Program-made: the position numbers and the translations under genes | In this document: positions 53,413 through 61,213 of the stretch, piece by piece | Position numbering within the stretch: position 1 is the first letter of the stretch | Layout: each line of letters begins with the position of its first letter | NCBI GenBank assembly: GCA_964351855.1 | Contig: CAYGQD010000003.1 | Coordinates: 1-64,000 of the forward strand | DNA length: 64,000 nucleotides | Reading direction: 5' to 3' | From: JBCDHN01 sp964351855 | GTDB taxonomy: Bacteria; Verrucomicrobiota; Verrucomicrobiia; Verrucomicrobiales; DEV007 | Notes under the pieces: model-generated | What the model was told of the DNA's origin: nothing | Database searches by the model: none | Seen by the model: the letters and a program-made list of their open reading frames with translations, nothing else

Positions 53413-56400
53413 TTAGTTTGCGGCGAGTGACAGATATGCGAACAAATCTGCCAGTGCCTCATCGCTCAATCCCGCGAGCAAACCCTCCGGCATCAGCGAC
53501 ATGGGGATGGCTTGGAGATTTGCGACGTCGGCTCGGCTGACCACGGTGGTTTGATTGGCAGCGTCACGGAGGGTGATCGTTTGCGGTTCTTGCGCAGCCA
53601 TCATTCCGGTGAGGATTCGGCCGTCATTGAGGCGCGCGACATAGGTTTGATAACCTTCTCGGATCTCCAGACTGGGATCGAGGATGCCGGGGAGCCAGAA
53701 ATCGAGGTTTCCGCGTTCGTAACCGGTCAAGTCCGGTCCAATCGCCCCTCCTTCGGCAAAGAGTTGGTGGCAGGCGGCGCAGCGCTGGGTGTAGATTTCG
53801 CGACCGGCTTCGGCAACTCCGCTCTTTCCAGCTAACGCGGCTTTGATCCGAGTCATCTCCGCGAGTTTTTCGGGTGATGAAACGACTCCAGCTTTGCCGA
53901 AGTGTTTTTCGACCAAGGCGGCGATCTCCGGTTCGTCGAAGATTCTCAGTTGCTGAACCACGTCAGGTTGAACTTCGGTCGCGCGAATATGCCAGGTATC
54001 GATTTGATCGAGGAACAACTTGGCCCAAGTCGGTCGACTCGCGAGTACCCGGTTCGCGGTTCCACGGACATCGTGCTCGTTGCTGATTCGCGAGTTGTAG
54101 CTTCCCAAGATCGTTTTGACGACGCGTTCGTCATCGAAATTCGCGGCGGCCCGCATCGCGACGCGCTGCAAGGCGTGCTCGGAATCGTAAGTGATCAGCT
54201 TGAGCAATGGAGCCAAGGCCTTCGAGTCACCAGATTCACCAAGCGCTTTTGCCAATTCAAGACGCTCGACCAAATTGGTCCCGGAGCTGGCAACGGCTTT
54301 GATCGCGTCGGGCAACGCGGTCTCATCCCCTTGGCGGAGCTTAAGGAGAAGCGGCGAACTTCCCTGCGATTTCTGGAACTCCGCGAGCGCGGCGGAAAGC
54401 GAATCCGGCAGCTTCGGCAGGGGCAACCCTTCATAGGCCCGGCTCAATCCCACCATCAGTTCGGAGCGAACTTCATCGTCCGGTGCCAGTTCGATCAACT
54501 TCGCCGCCGTCGCCAGATTCTCGTCGCCTCCCGCCATCGCGTAGCGTTGCATGAGACGAGCGGCGATGTGGTCGCGCAACATCGGGAGCTTCCAAATTTC
54601 CGGATTGCTCAGCATCGCGATGACGCCCTCGCGGCCGGTCTCCGCATGCGCCTCCAGCGCCCACCAAATCATGAGCGGCATGTGGAGGTCTTCCAGGTCT
54701 TCGCTGCGGCGGAGGAGTTGTTCGATGATTGGCAGCGCGGCTTCGGACGAGAGGCGTTTCGCGGTGGAGGCGAGTTGGGAGCGGACTTGGACGTCGGGTT
54801 CGGTCCGGGCAAGGTCAGATAAGACTGACAGGTCCATCTCTTGAGAAAAGCTATCTCCACGAAAACGAACACCCCATCCCCGAACACTCGGGTCACTATG
54901 TTCCAGCATCCTGAATTCTCGTTCCTCCAAAAAAGTTGCGAAATTGCCCGTGTGGAGCGCCCAATACCATTCCAAGTGATTCTCAGCCGAACCACCGGGC
55001 TCGACTAACGCCATGGGGATTCTCGTAGGCGATTTGCCTAGCTTCCACTGCCACTCCAGCACCATTCGCTGGCGAGCCCACTTGTTGGGATGTTTCCTTA
55101 GCATTCGAAGGCCCACTTTGAGATTGCCATTTTCAAAGTCTAATCGACCCAAATCTCCCCCCTCCCACTTCGGCTCCGTCCCCACCGGCTTCACCCGGTA
55201 AATTCGCCCACTGCTCTTGTGCCAATCATCCACCGGCCGCACGTGACTCAAGCGCGTGTCATACCAATCGGCAATGTAGACACAACCATCCGGCCCCACC
55301 CCACACCACACCGGTCGAAACCACCGATCCTCCGTCTGCACCAGCGGCTCCGCGTCCACCGTCCGATAGGTCGAGGTGTCCCGCAGGCGTTTACTCATCC
55401 AAACCACATTATGCAGGGAATTCGGCGCCACGATCGCGCCGTCGTATTCTTCCGGATACAAGCCGCCTTCATAAATACAAAACGCCTGAGCAAAGCGCCG
55501 ATTGTCGCCCTCATGCCGCATGTGCTCAAAATACCCAAACGCATAGGGGTTTGTTAGCGGCCCATGTTTCCCCCACCCTTTCTTGCCATAGCTCCCTTGT
55601 GGATAATACATCCCACGGGTGCTCCCGTTGTTCGTCCCGGAGAAAACGCGACCTTTCGCATCAATCTCCAGACTAAACGTATTTCCCCCACCCTCTGCAT
55701 AGATTTCGAAAACCTTGGTATCCGGATGATAGCGCCATACGCACTGGCCTTCCCACCGCACGTTCTTGGTCACTTCGCTGCTGACATTGCCCGTCGTCGT
55801 GCTTCCGTTGACACCGTAAAGCCATCCATCCGGTCCCCAGGTCAGGCTATTGGCCACCGCATGCGTGTCCTCCAATCCAAACCCTGACAAATGCACTTCC
55901 GGATCGGAATCCGGCACATCATCACGATCGGCATCCGGGTAAAAAAGCAGGTAGGGCGGCTGGAGCACCCAAATCCCACCGCGACCGATCTGAACCGACG
56001 TGGCGATATTCAGTCCAGTGATCACATCCTTATGCGTGTCGAAATAGCCATCCCCATCGGTGTCTTCAAACACCGTGATCTTGTCAGCCCCCTTCGGCCC
56101 ATGTGGCGGCGGCTCCGGCACCTTGTCGAAGACGGCGCGCAAATGCTGATCATAGCGCACGATCTTGAGCCCGGCGGGAAACTGGTATTGCCGATACTGC
56201 ACCACCCACATGCGTCCCCGCGAATCCCAAGTCGCAAACAGCGGCTGCGTCACCTCCGGCTCCGAAGCCATCAACTCAATCTCAAACCCCTCACGGACCT
56301 TGAACTGCGTCACCGCTTCCTCGGCCGGAGTCGGCGGCGTGTCATCTGCGAGCGTCCCTCGGCCACCGTAATTTTTGATGATCTCGGCAACCTGATCGTT

Positions 56401-56490
56401 GCCAGCGACGGAAGTGTCGGCGTCGGGATCCTGGGCAAAGGCTGGATTGAGCGCGAGCAACGCAGCAAGGAAGAGGATGGGGGTTTTCAT
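53413..56490 (-). CDS. PVC-type heme-binding dehydrogenase with HEAT repeats and cytochrome c
   Basis: 1025 residues from ATG 56490 (MKTPILFLAALLALNPAFA). Residues about 60-450 form a membrane-bound-dehydrogenase-type propeller (FKVREGFEIELMASEPEVTQPLF, WDSRGRMWVVQYRQYQFP, NSLTWGPDGWLYGVNG). About 500-850 contains HEAT-like helices. The C-terminal part (from about 890) is a cytochrome c with QRCAACHQLFAEGGAIGPDL, then a PVC-specific tail (YVARLNDGRILTGMM). Likely a periplasmic sugar or alcohol dehydrogenase that passes electrons to its heme. Confidence 0.9.
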   Translation of the reverse strand: MKTPILFLAALLALNPAFAQDPDADTSVAGNDQVAEIIKNYGGRGTLADDTPPTPAEEAVTQFKVREGFEIELMASEPEVTQPLFATWDSRGRMWVVQYRQYQFPAGLKIVRYDQHLRAVFDKVPEPPPHGPKGADKITVFEDTDGDGYFDTHKDVITGLNIATSVQIGRGGIWVLQPPYLLFYPDADRDDVPDSDPEVHLSGFGLEDTHAVANSLTWGPDGWLYGVNGSTTTGNVSSEVTKNVRWEGQCVWRYHPDTKVFEIYAEGGGNTFSLEIDAKGRVFSGTNNGSTRGMYYPQGSYGKKGWGKHGPLTNPYAFGYFEHMRHEGDNRRFAQAFCIYEGGLYPEEYDGAIVAPNSLHNVVWMSKRLRDTSTYRTVDAEPLVQTEDRWFRPVWCGVGPDGCVYIADWYDTRLSHVRPVDDWHKSSGRIYRVKPVGTEPKWEGGDLGRLDFENGNLKVGLRMLRKHPNKWARQRMVLEWQWKLGKSPTRIPMALVEPGGSAENHLEWYWALHTGNFATFLEEREFRMLEHSDPSVRGWGVRFRGDSFSQEMDLSVLSDLARTEPDVQVRSQLASTAKRLSSEAALPIIEQLLRRSEDLEDLHMPLMIWWALEAHAETGREGVIAMLSNPEIWKLPMLRDHIAARLMQRYAMAGGDENLATAAKLIELAPDDEVRSELMVGLSRAYEGLPLPKLPDSLSAALAEFQKSQGSSPLLLKLRQGDETALPDAIKAVASSGTNLVERLELAKALGESGDSKALAPLLKLITYDSEHALQRVAMRAAANFDDERVVKTILGSYNSRISNEHDVRGTANRVLASRPTWAKLFLDQIDTWHIRATEVQPDVVQQLRIFDEPEIAALVEKHFGKAGVVSSPEKLAEMTRIKAALAGKSGVAEAGREIYTQRCAACHQLFAEGGAIGPDLTGYERGNLDFWLPGILDPSLEIREGYQTYVARLNDGRILTGMMAAQEPQTITLRDAANQTTVVSRADVANLQAIPMSLMPEGLLAGLSDEALADLFAYLSLAAN

Positions 56491-56520
56491 AAGCAGCGTT
56501 CCGAACAAAGAATCGGATGA

Positions 56521-57909
56521 TCACTCTCCGTGCAGCTCCGCCAACATCTCCAGCAGATGCTTGGTGAGGATTTCGGACGAATCTGGCCCGACGCGACAGG
56601 TTCCCAGCCAAGTTTCATAACCACCAAGCTTGTGCTGTTGGGGAGTCGGCAAATAACCGAAGGCCCCGTTGGCTAAGGAGACGAAGATAGTGTTCTGGAA
56701 CGGGCTCTTCGCTTTGATTTCCAGCCCGATTTCCACCAGGACTTCAAACGGCATCGTCACTAAGGCGATCTCACCCAGTTGGATGACTTGAATGAGGACG
56801 TCGTAGGTTTGATCCGGCTCTTGGTAGCCCATCGTGCGTTGAGCGTAGTTCGTCGCTAACCTCGGCAACTCGGCCTTCTTCACTTCGGCGTCTGTCATCT
56901 TCAAAATCCGCATGGCTCGTTCGATCTCCGCCTCGCTTGCGGTTCGCTTTTGCAACGAGACCTCGCGCTGGAGCATCGCGACCTTTGGATTTGCATCCAG
57001 CTCGATCTCACGCGTCGCCCGCCAGGTCGCGTCGGCCACTTTCGAAGCCACAATTTGAATCTGCTCGAAGGGCGCACGCGGCGGTCGGGTGCCAGTGAAA
57101 TCGATGTTGTTGATGTCGCCACTCGCTCCGTTGGAGAGCGCCGCGACAAATCCTGCCACGTTCCGCAGGCGACCGTGAACAAGTCGGCCATACTCGCCAA
57201 AATAATCCGCAGAGACCATGCTGCCGGTAGCTCCGATATAGTGCAGCGGGTAGTTCGTGTAGATCCCGATCGGGCGGTTCCGGGCGTCGCGAATGTCCAG
57301 CACGGCGACGGTCGGATCAGTCGGGCCTGCCGGTTTGGTGATGTGGTTGCGATTCGGATTCATCTTCACCTGGTCGAATTCGCCAAAGGGGTTGGGCGGC
57401 ATGGTGCCCTCTTCCAGAAACCAGCGCCGATTGAACACCTCCTCCGGCACCGCATCCTCCCCGTAGCCGATTTGCGCCGGTTTCAGGTTACGAATGGCAT
57501 CGATCAACGCCCGGGAAGTTCCCTCGATGAAGGTCTCTCGGTAAGTCTTGGCGCTGGGTGAGGGTGCCGAGTGAGTGTGCGTCGAGGAGATCATCATTTC
57601 CGACGTCTTCCAGCCGGTGACCTCGGCGGCCCGAGCCTTGCATTCGTCCAGAACCTCGCGCGGCGCGACGCAGGCATCGACCGTGCAGATCACCGCCCGG
57701 CCATCCCCGTTTTGAAAGGCGAAGGCCCGCGCGTGGAGAGGATCGTGGGCCGTTTCACACGGTTTTGGCGTAAACCCGCCGATCAGATTTTGGGGCCATT
57801 GTGTCGGTGTGGTATCGGCAATGGCCGCGCCAGCCTGGAAGGTTTGCGCCTGTGCCAGGATGGCACCGGGTAGCAACACGGCGGTGAGGAAAAGAATGAG
57901 GGAACGCAT
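56521..57909 (-). CDS. Exported neutral/alkaline ceramidase-like hydrolase
   Basis: 462 residues with a signal peptide (LILFLTAVLLPGAILAQA). QAGAAIADTTPTQWPQNLIGGF and ISSTHTHSAPSPSAKT are hallmarks of the neutral ceramidase N-terminal domain; the His-rich STHTHS binds the catalytic zinc. The length is shorter than true ceramidases (about 650-700), so the C-terminal Ig-like domain is absent. PVC bacteria carry many such paralogs of uncertain substrate. It leads the operon with the PVC-heme dehydrogenase and nitrilase. Confidence 0.85.
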   Translation of the reverse strand: MRSLILFLTAVLLPGAILAQAQTFQAGAAIADTTPTQWPQNLIGGFTPKPCETAHDPLHARAFAFQNGDGRAVICTVDACVAPREVLDECKARAAEVTGWKTSEMMISSTHTHSAPSPSAKTYRETFIEGTSRALIDAIRNLKPAQIGYGEDAVPEEVFNRRWFLEEGTMPPNPFGEFDQVKMNPNRNHITKPAGPTDPTVAVLDIRDARNRPIGIYTNYPLHYIGATGSMVSADYFGEYGRLVHGRLRNVAGFVAALSNGASGDINNIDFTGTRPPRAPFEQIQIVASKVADATWRATREIELDANPKVAMLQREVSLQKRTASEAEIERAMRILKMTDAEVKKAELPRLATNYAQRTMGYQEPDQTYDVLIQVIQLGEIALVTMPFEVLVEIGLEIKAKSPFQNTIFVSLANGAFGYLPTPQQHKLGGYETWLGTCRVGPDSSEILTKHLLEMLAELHGE

Positions 57910-57980
57910 CCCATGAGCCTGACAAATCGGCCGTCCAATGTCACGTTTTCAGCGAAAATTTCTTGATCCCTCGGCGAGGG

Positions 57981-58481
57981 ATGTTTGGCTGGGGAGCAAG
58001 AATTCCCTGAATCCTCATCCGTTTTCCCCTACCCAGTTGTCTCGTTTTTGCGATCGCTACTTTTTTCTGCGGGGCAGCATTGAAGGCGCAAGCGTTGGAT
58101 TTTTCAGACCGGGAAACCCTCGATGGAACGACCTCTGATCGGGGAACGGTGACACTCTCTTGGATCATCGAAGAGGGCTCCGAAGTGGAATTGCAGCAGG
58201 CTGGTGAAGCGAATTTTGCCGAGCCCGTTGTCCGGTATCGCGGTGGAGATCCGGGATCCGTGTTGACCGGATTACCCGAAGGGCTTCACTACTTCCGAAT
58301 TCGGAACCTCAGTGCCGAAACCGAAGGGGAATGGTCCGCGCCCTTAGAAATCCGCGTGGAATTTGTCCCGCGCCGCCAACTCTTTCTCCTGCTCGGCTTG
58401 GGAGCCCTCGTTGTGGGATCGACCATCGTCACCATCGTGGCGGGTCACCTCAACGCGGGCCGAAAGGAGGCGACCGCGTGA
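57981..58481 (+). CDS. Small single-pass membrane protein with Ig/FN3-like domain; N-terminus interrupted by TGA
   Basis: From TTG 58080 the frame gives 133 residues: a beta-rich FN3-like domain (DRGTVTLSWIIEEGSEVELQQ, GLHYFRIRNLSAETEGEWS) then a transmembrane helix (LFLLLGLGALVVGSTIVTIV) and a basic tail. The same frame extended upstream encodes a good signal peptide (RFPLPSCLVFAIATFFCG then AALKAQA) but with no ATG, GTG or TTG before it until ATG 57981, which is separated by an in-frame TGA at 58008-58010. Either the TGA is a mutation or error, or a non-standard start is used, or the protein begins at 58080 without a signal. Stop overlaps the symporter start by 4 bp. Confidence 0.6.
58465..58470 (+). 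promoter_or_regulatory. Strong ribosome binding site for symporter
   Basis: AGGAGG at 58465-58470 stands 7 nt before the GTG at 58478 and fixes the symporter start there, against longer frames. It lies inside the end of the preceding gene. Confidence 0.8.
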
Positions 58482-59911
58482 CTCTCCTCGCAACTTCGAT
58501 TTCGGTAGGGACGGGCTGGACGATCGTCATTCTTCTGGGCGTCCTCTGGGTCGGTTTAGGGATTTTCTGGGGAAAAAAGGCGCAAAGCTCGGAAGGGTTT
58601 ATGCTGGCGGGCCGCAATGTCGGGTTGTCCCTCGGCTCGGCCACGGCGATGGCGACGTGGGTCACCTCAAACACGACGATGCTTGCGCCGGTGTTTGCCC
58701 TCACGCTTGGCGTTTGGGGGATGCTCGCCTACTCGACGGCTAGCTTTGGGCTCATCCTCTTCGCCTTCTTCGCGATCCGGATTCGAAAGATTTTACCAAA
58801 TGGCGTGACCGCCGGTGATTTTTTCCGGCTGCGCTACGGGCGCATCGGTTGGGCCCTTTTCTTGGTGATCACGATGTTGTATTCCCTTTCCTGGCTTGTT
58901 AGCATGGCGATCGCGGGCGGTGAGTTGATGCTGGTTTTAGCGGGAATTCCGTATCTTCAAGGAATGTCGCTCATCCTCGTGGTTTGCGTGCTCTACACCC
59001 TGTTCGGAGGCCTTTACGCGGTCATCGGCACGGACTTCATCCAGAGCCTGATCATCCTGATCGGAATCGTGTTCATTGGGGCGTTGGTTGCGGTGCAGAT
59101 TGACTTCTCGGAAGCCTACACCCACATCGCGACCTATCAGCCTTCCCTGCTCAAGGTAATCATGCCCGCCGCATTGCTCGCGGTCTTTAACAATATGCTG
59201 TTTGGCTTCGGCGAGGTCTTTCACAACAACGTCTGGTGGTCGCGAGCCTTTGCCATGCGCAAAGCGATCGCGCCGAAAGCGTTTTTACTCTCCGGAATAC
59301 TCTGGTTTCCCATTCCGATCGCGGCTGGCTTCATTGCCCTTGCCGCCGGGCCTCTGGGAATCAACGTGGTGGACGAGAATCAGGTCGGGCCGGTCGTGGC
59401 ATCCACGGTAATGGCGAACGCGGGCTTTGGAGCGATCGCCGGTATCTTGATTCTCATCGTCCTCTTCTGCTCGATGGCGTCTTCGATCGATTCCCTGCTT
59501 GCCGCGACTTCAGATTTGCTGATTCGGGACGTTCATGAGGGACTGATGAAGAAGTCGCTCGACGACCAGAATTTTCGCAAAATCGCCGGTCGCGTCATTA
59601 TCATCGTCGGAGTGTTTACCTGGATTCTGGCGGCTCCCAAATGGCCCATCATTAATGCGCTCTTCATTTCAGGTCCCCTGGTTGGCAGTCTGATTTGGCC
59701 GGTGATCGCGGGGTTATATTGGACGCAAATTAATCGCTCCATTGTCATCCTGGGAATCGTTGCAGGATCGATCTTGGGTGTCGTCGCCTATTTCACCTTA
59801 GGCTGGTTCACGGCCTCGCTCGTCGGGGCTGGTGTCTCCATGCTCTTCACGATCGTAGCACGGTTCTGGGCACCATCTCCCATTCCTCAATTCCAGACTA
59901 CTGCTTCCTAA
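58478..59911 (+). CDS. Sodium:solute symporter (SSS family)
   Basis: 477 residues from GTG 58478, supported by AGGAGG and a GTGA overlap with the previous stop. About 13 transmembrane helices. Family features: LGIFWGKKAQSSEGFMLAGRNVG, ATWVTSNTTMLAP in the first helix pair, GGLYAVIGTDFIQSLIILIG and the NMLFGFGEVFHNNVWWSR region, then LFCSMASSIDSLLAATSDLLIRD, the sodium-site serine stretch. It imports a solute with Na+; the substrate cannot be told. Genes on either side encode small membrane proteins, and it heads carbamoyl/amide metabolism genes. Confidence 0.92.
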   Translation: MTLLATSISVGTGWTIVILLGVLWVGLGIFWGKKAQSSEGFMLAGRNVGLSLGSATAMATWVTSNTTMLAPVFALTLGVWGMLAYSTASFGLILFAFFAIRIRKILPNGVTAGDFFRLRYGRIGWALFLVITMLYSLSWLVSMAIAGGELMLVLAGIPYLQGMSLILVVCVLYTLFGGLYAVIGTDFIQSLIILIGIVFIGALVAVQIDFSEAYTHIATYQPSLLKVIMPAALLAVFNNMLFGFGEVFHNNVWWSRAFAMRKAIAPKAFLLSGILWFPIPIAAGFIALAAGPLGINVVDENQVGPVVASTVMANAGFGAIAGILILIVLFCSMASSIDSLLAATSDLLIRDVHEGLMKKSLDDQNFRKIAGRVIIIVGVFTWILAAPKWPIINALFISGPLVGSLIWPVIAGLYWTQINRSIVILGIVAGSILGVVAYFTLGWFTASLVGAGVSMLFTIVARFWAPSPIPQFQTTAS

Positions 59912-59929
59912 CCTCCCCGAAATCTTCCG

Positions 59930-60049
59930 ATGTTTTCGCCAGCCTTCCTCCAATTCCTGATCACTCTCGCCCTCGTTTGGACAGCCGCCGGGGCGTTGGC
60001 CCTGATCCTGCTCCTCGTCCGGGATTGGATCAAAGGCACCTTGTGGTGA
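59930..60049 (+). CDS. 39-residue single-pass membrane protein, likely symporter accessory subunit
   Basis: Short frame from ATG 59930 to TGA 60047-60049, encoding 39 residues: MFSPAFLQFLITLALVWTAA continuing with GALALILLLVRDWIKGTLW. Nearly all is one hydrophobic helix ending in a basic, aromatic tail. It lies 18 bp after the symporter and 38 bp before the next start. Small one-helix subunits are known partners of NSS and SSS transporters, so an accessory role is inferred by analogy. No sequence-level family match is claimed. Confidence 0.6.
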   Translation: MFSPAFLQFLITLALVWTAAGALALILLLVRDWIKGTLW

Positions 60050-60087
60050 AACACCTTCGTTCTAGAAACAACTGCCAAGAACCCGCC

Positions 60088-61203
60088 ATGGAACCGCATC
60101 CAGAAACTCCCCTTCGCGAAAACCAAATCATCCCGAATATCGAACCTCCGGAAGGCTCCGACGCGATCCGACCGGAACCTTCCGGCCTTTTCATCAACAA
60201 TCCGGTCAGCCTCGAAACCTTGGCGGAATTGGACGGTCAAAATATTCTCGAAGCCGGACAGTTCACCTTCAACCAAGTGGTCGAACTCTGTAAACTGGCG
60301 GCGATCCTGGAGAAAATCGAAATCTGGCCCTACCACCCTCTCGACGGGAAAATTGCGGTGACGGCGTTCTTCGAAGCATCCACTCGCACCCGGACCAGTT
60401 TTGAAAGTGCGATCCTCAGGCTCGATGGAAAGGTCATCTCGATTGCAGACGGTCGCACCACTGGCCAGGCGAAAGGGGAATCGCTTTCCGATATTGGAGA
60501 GATGTTTAACGCCTACGCGGATCTCGTCATCATGCGCCACACGGATACGGAGGCACCTGAACAAATCTTGGAAAACCTGCGAATTCCCCTGATTAACGCG
60601 GGCAATGGATCTGGCGAGCATCCCACCCAGGCGCTGGCCGATTGGTTCGCTCTGCTCAAGTGGAAGCCCACACTCGCCGGAATGCATCAGCCGGGAGAGC
60701 ATCCCTTAAACCTTGGCATTCTCGGGACTCCGGGATCGATGCGTGCCGTGAAATCCTTTCTGTTGATGGCGATGCTCTTCAAAGATCACATCGGCAAAGT
60801 GACGGTGATTTCCGAGATGGCAGATCCCTTTGGAGAAGATGTCATCGAACAACTGAAGCTGGCCAACATCGAGTATGAAGTCTCCAACGATGTGCGCGAA
60901 CATCTTCCGGACCTCGATGTCATCTACATGAACTCGATCGCTTTCCTCGGCGATTCCTACAAGAACATGGACAGCCGGTTCAAGCTGAACTCCGATAGTC
61001 CGATCAAAGAAAGCGCGGTGATTCTGCATCCTTTGGCGCGGCTGGATGAGCTGGATACCTCGCTGGATAAAACGAGCCACAATCTCTACTTCTCCCAGGC
61101 GCACGGGGCCGTGTTCGTCCGACAAGCGCTCCTCATGGCGGTTTTAGGCCGTCTCAAATCCCTCCCGAACCTGATCAATCTGGAACCTCAGCCTCTCTCT
61201 TAA
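60088..61203 (+). CDS. Divergent aspartate-transcarbamoylase-like carbamoyltransferase
   Basis: 371 residues from ATG 60088; GTG 60043 or 60046, overlapping the mini-ORF stop, is possible. The N-terminus is about 45 residues longer than typical PyrB. The carbamoyl-phosphate site is kept: STRTR (98-102), HPTQ (178-181) and the Lys129 loop (AKGES, like E. coli Lys84). The C-terminus HNLYFSQAHGAVFVRQALL is ATCase-like. Differences: the TRxQ segment that supplies aspartate-binding Arg229 and Gln231 reads NSIA (282-285), and HPLPR reads HPLAR (314-318). The second substrate is therefore probably not aspartate. It lies in an operon with symporter, asparagine synthetase and amidase, not with pyrimidine genes. 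Confidence 0.82.
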   Translation: MEPHPETPLRENQIIPNIEPPEGSDAIRPEPSGLFINNPVSLETLAELDGQNILEAGQFTFNQVVELCKLAAILEKIEIWPYHPLDGKIAVTAFFEASTRTRTSFESAILRLDGKVISIADGRTTGQAKGESLSDIGEMFNAYADLVIMRHTDTEAPEQILENLRIPLINAGNGSGEHPTQALADWFALLKWKPTLAGMHQPGEHPLNLGILGTPGSMRAVKSFLLMAMLFKDHIGKVTVISEMADPFGEDVIEQLKLANIEYEVSNDVREHLPDLDVIYMNSIAFLGDSYKNMDSRFKLNSDSPIKESAVILHPLARLDELDTSLDKTSHNLYFSQAHGAVFVRQALLMAVLGRLKSLPNLINLEPQPLS

Positions 61204-61213
61204 AACATCTATT

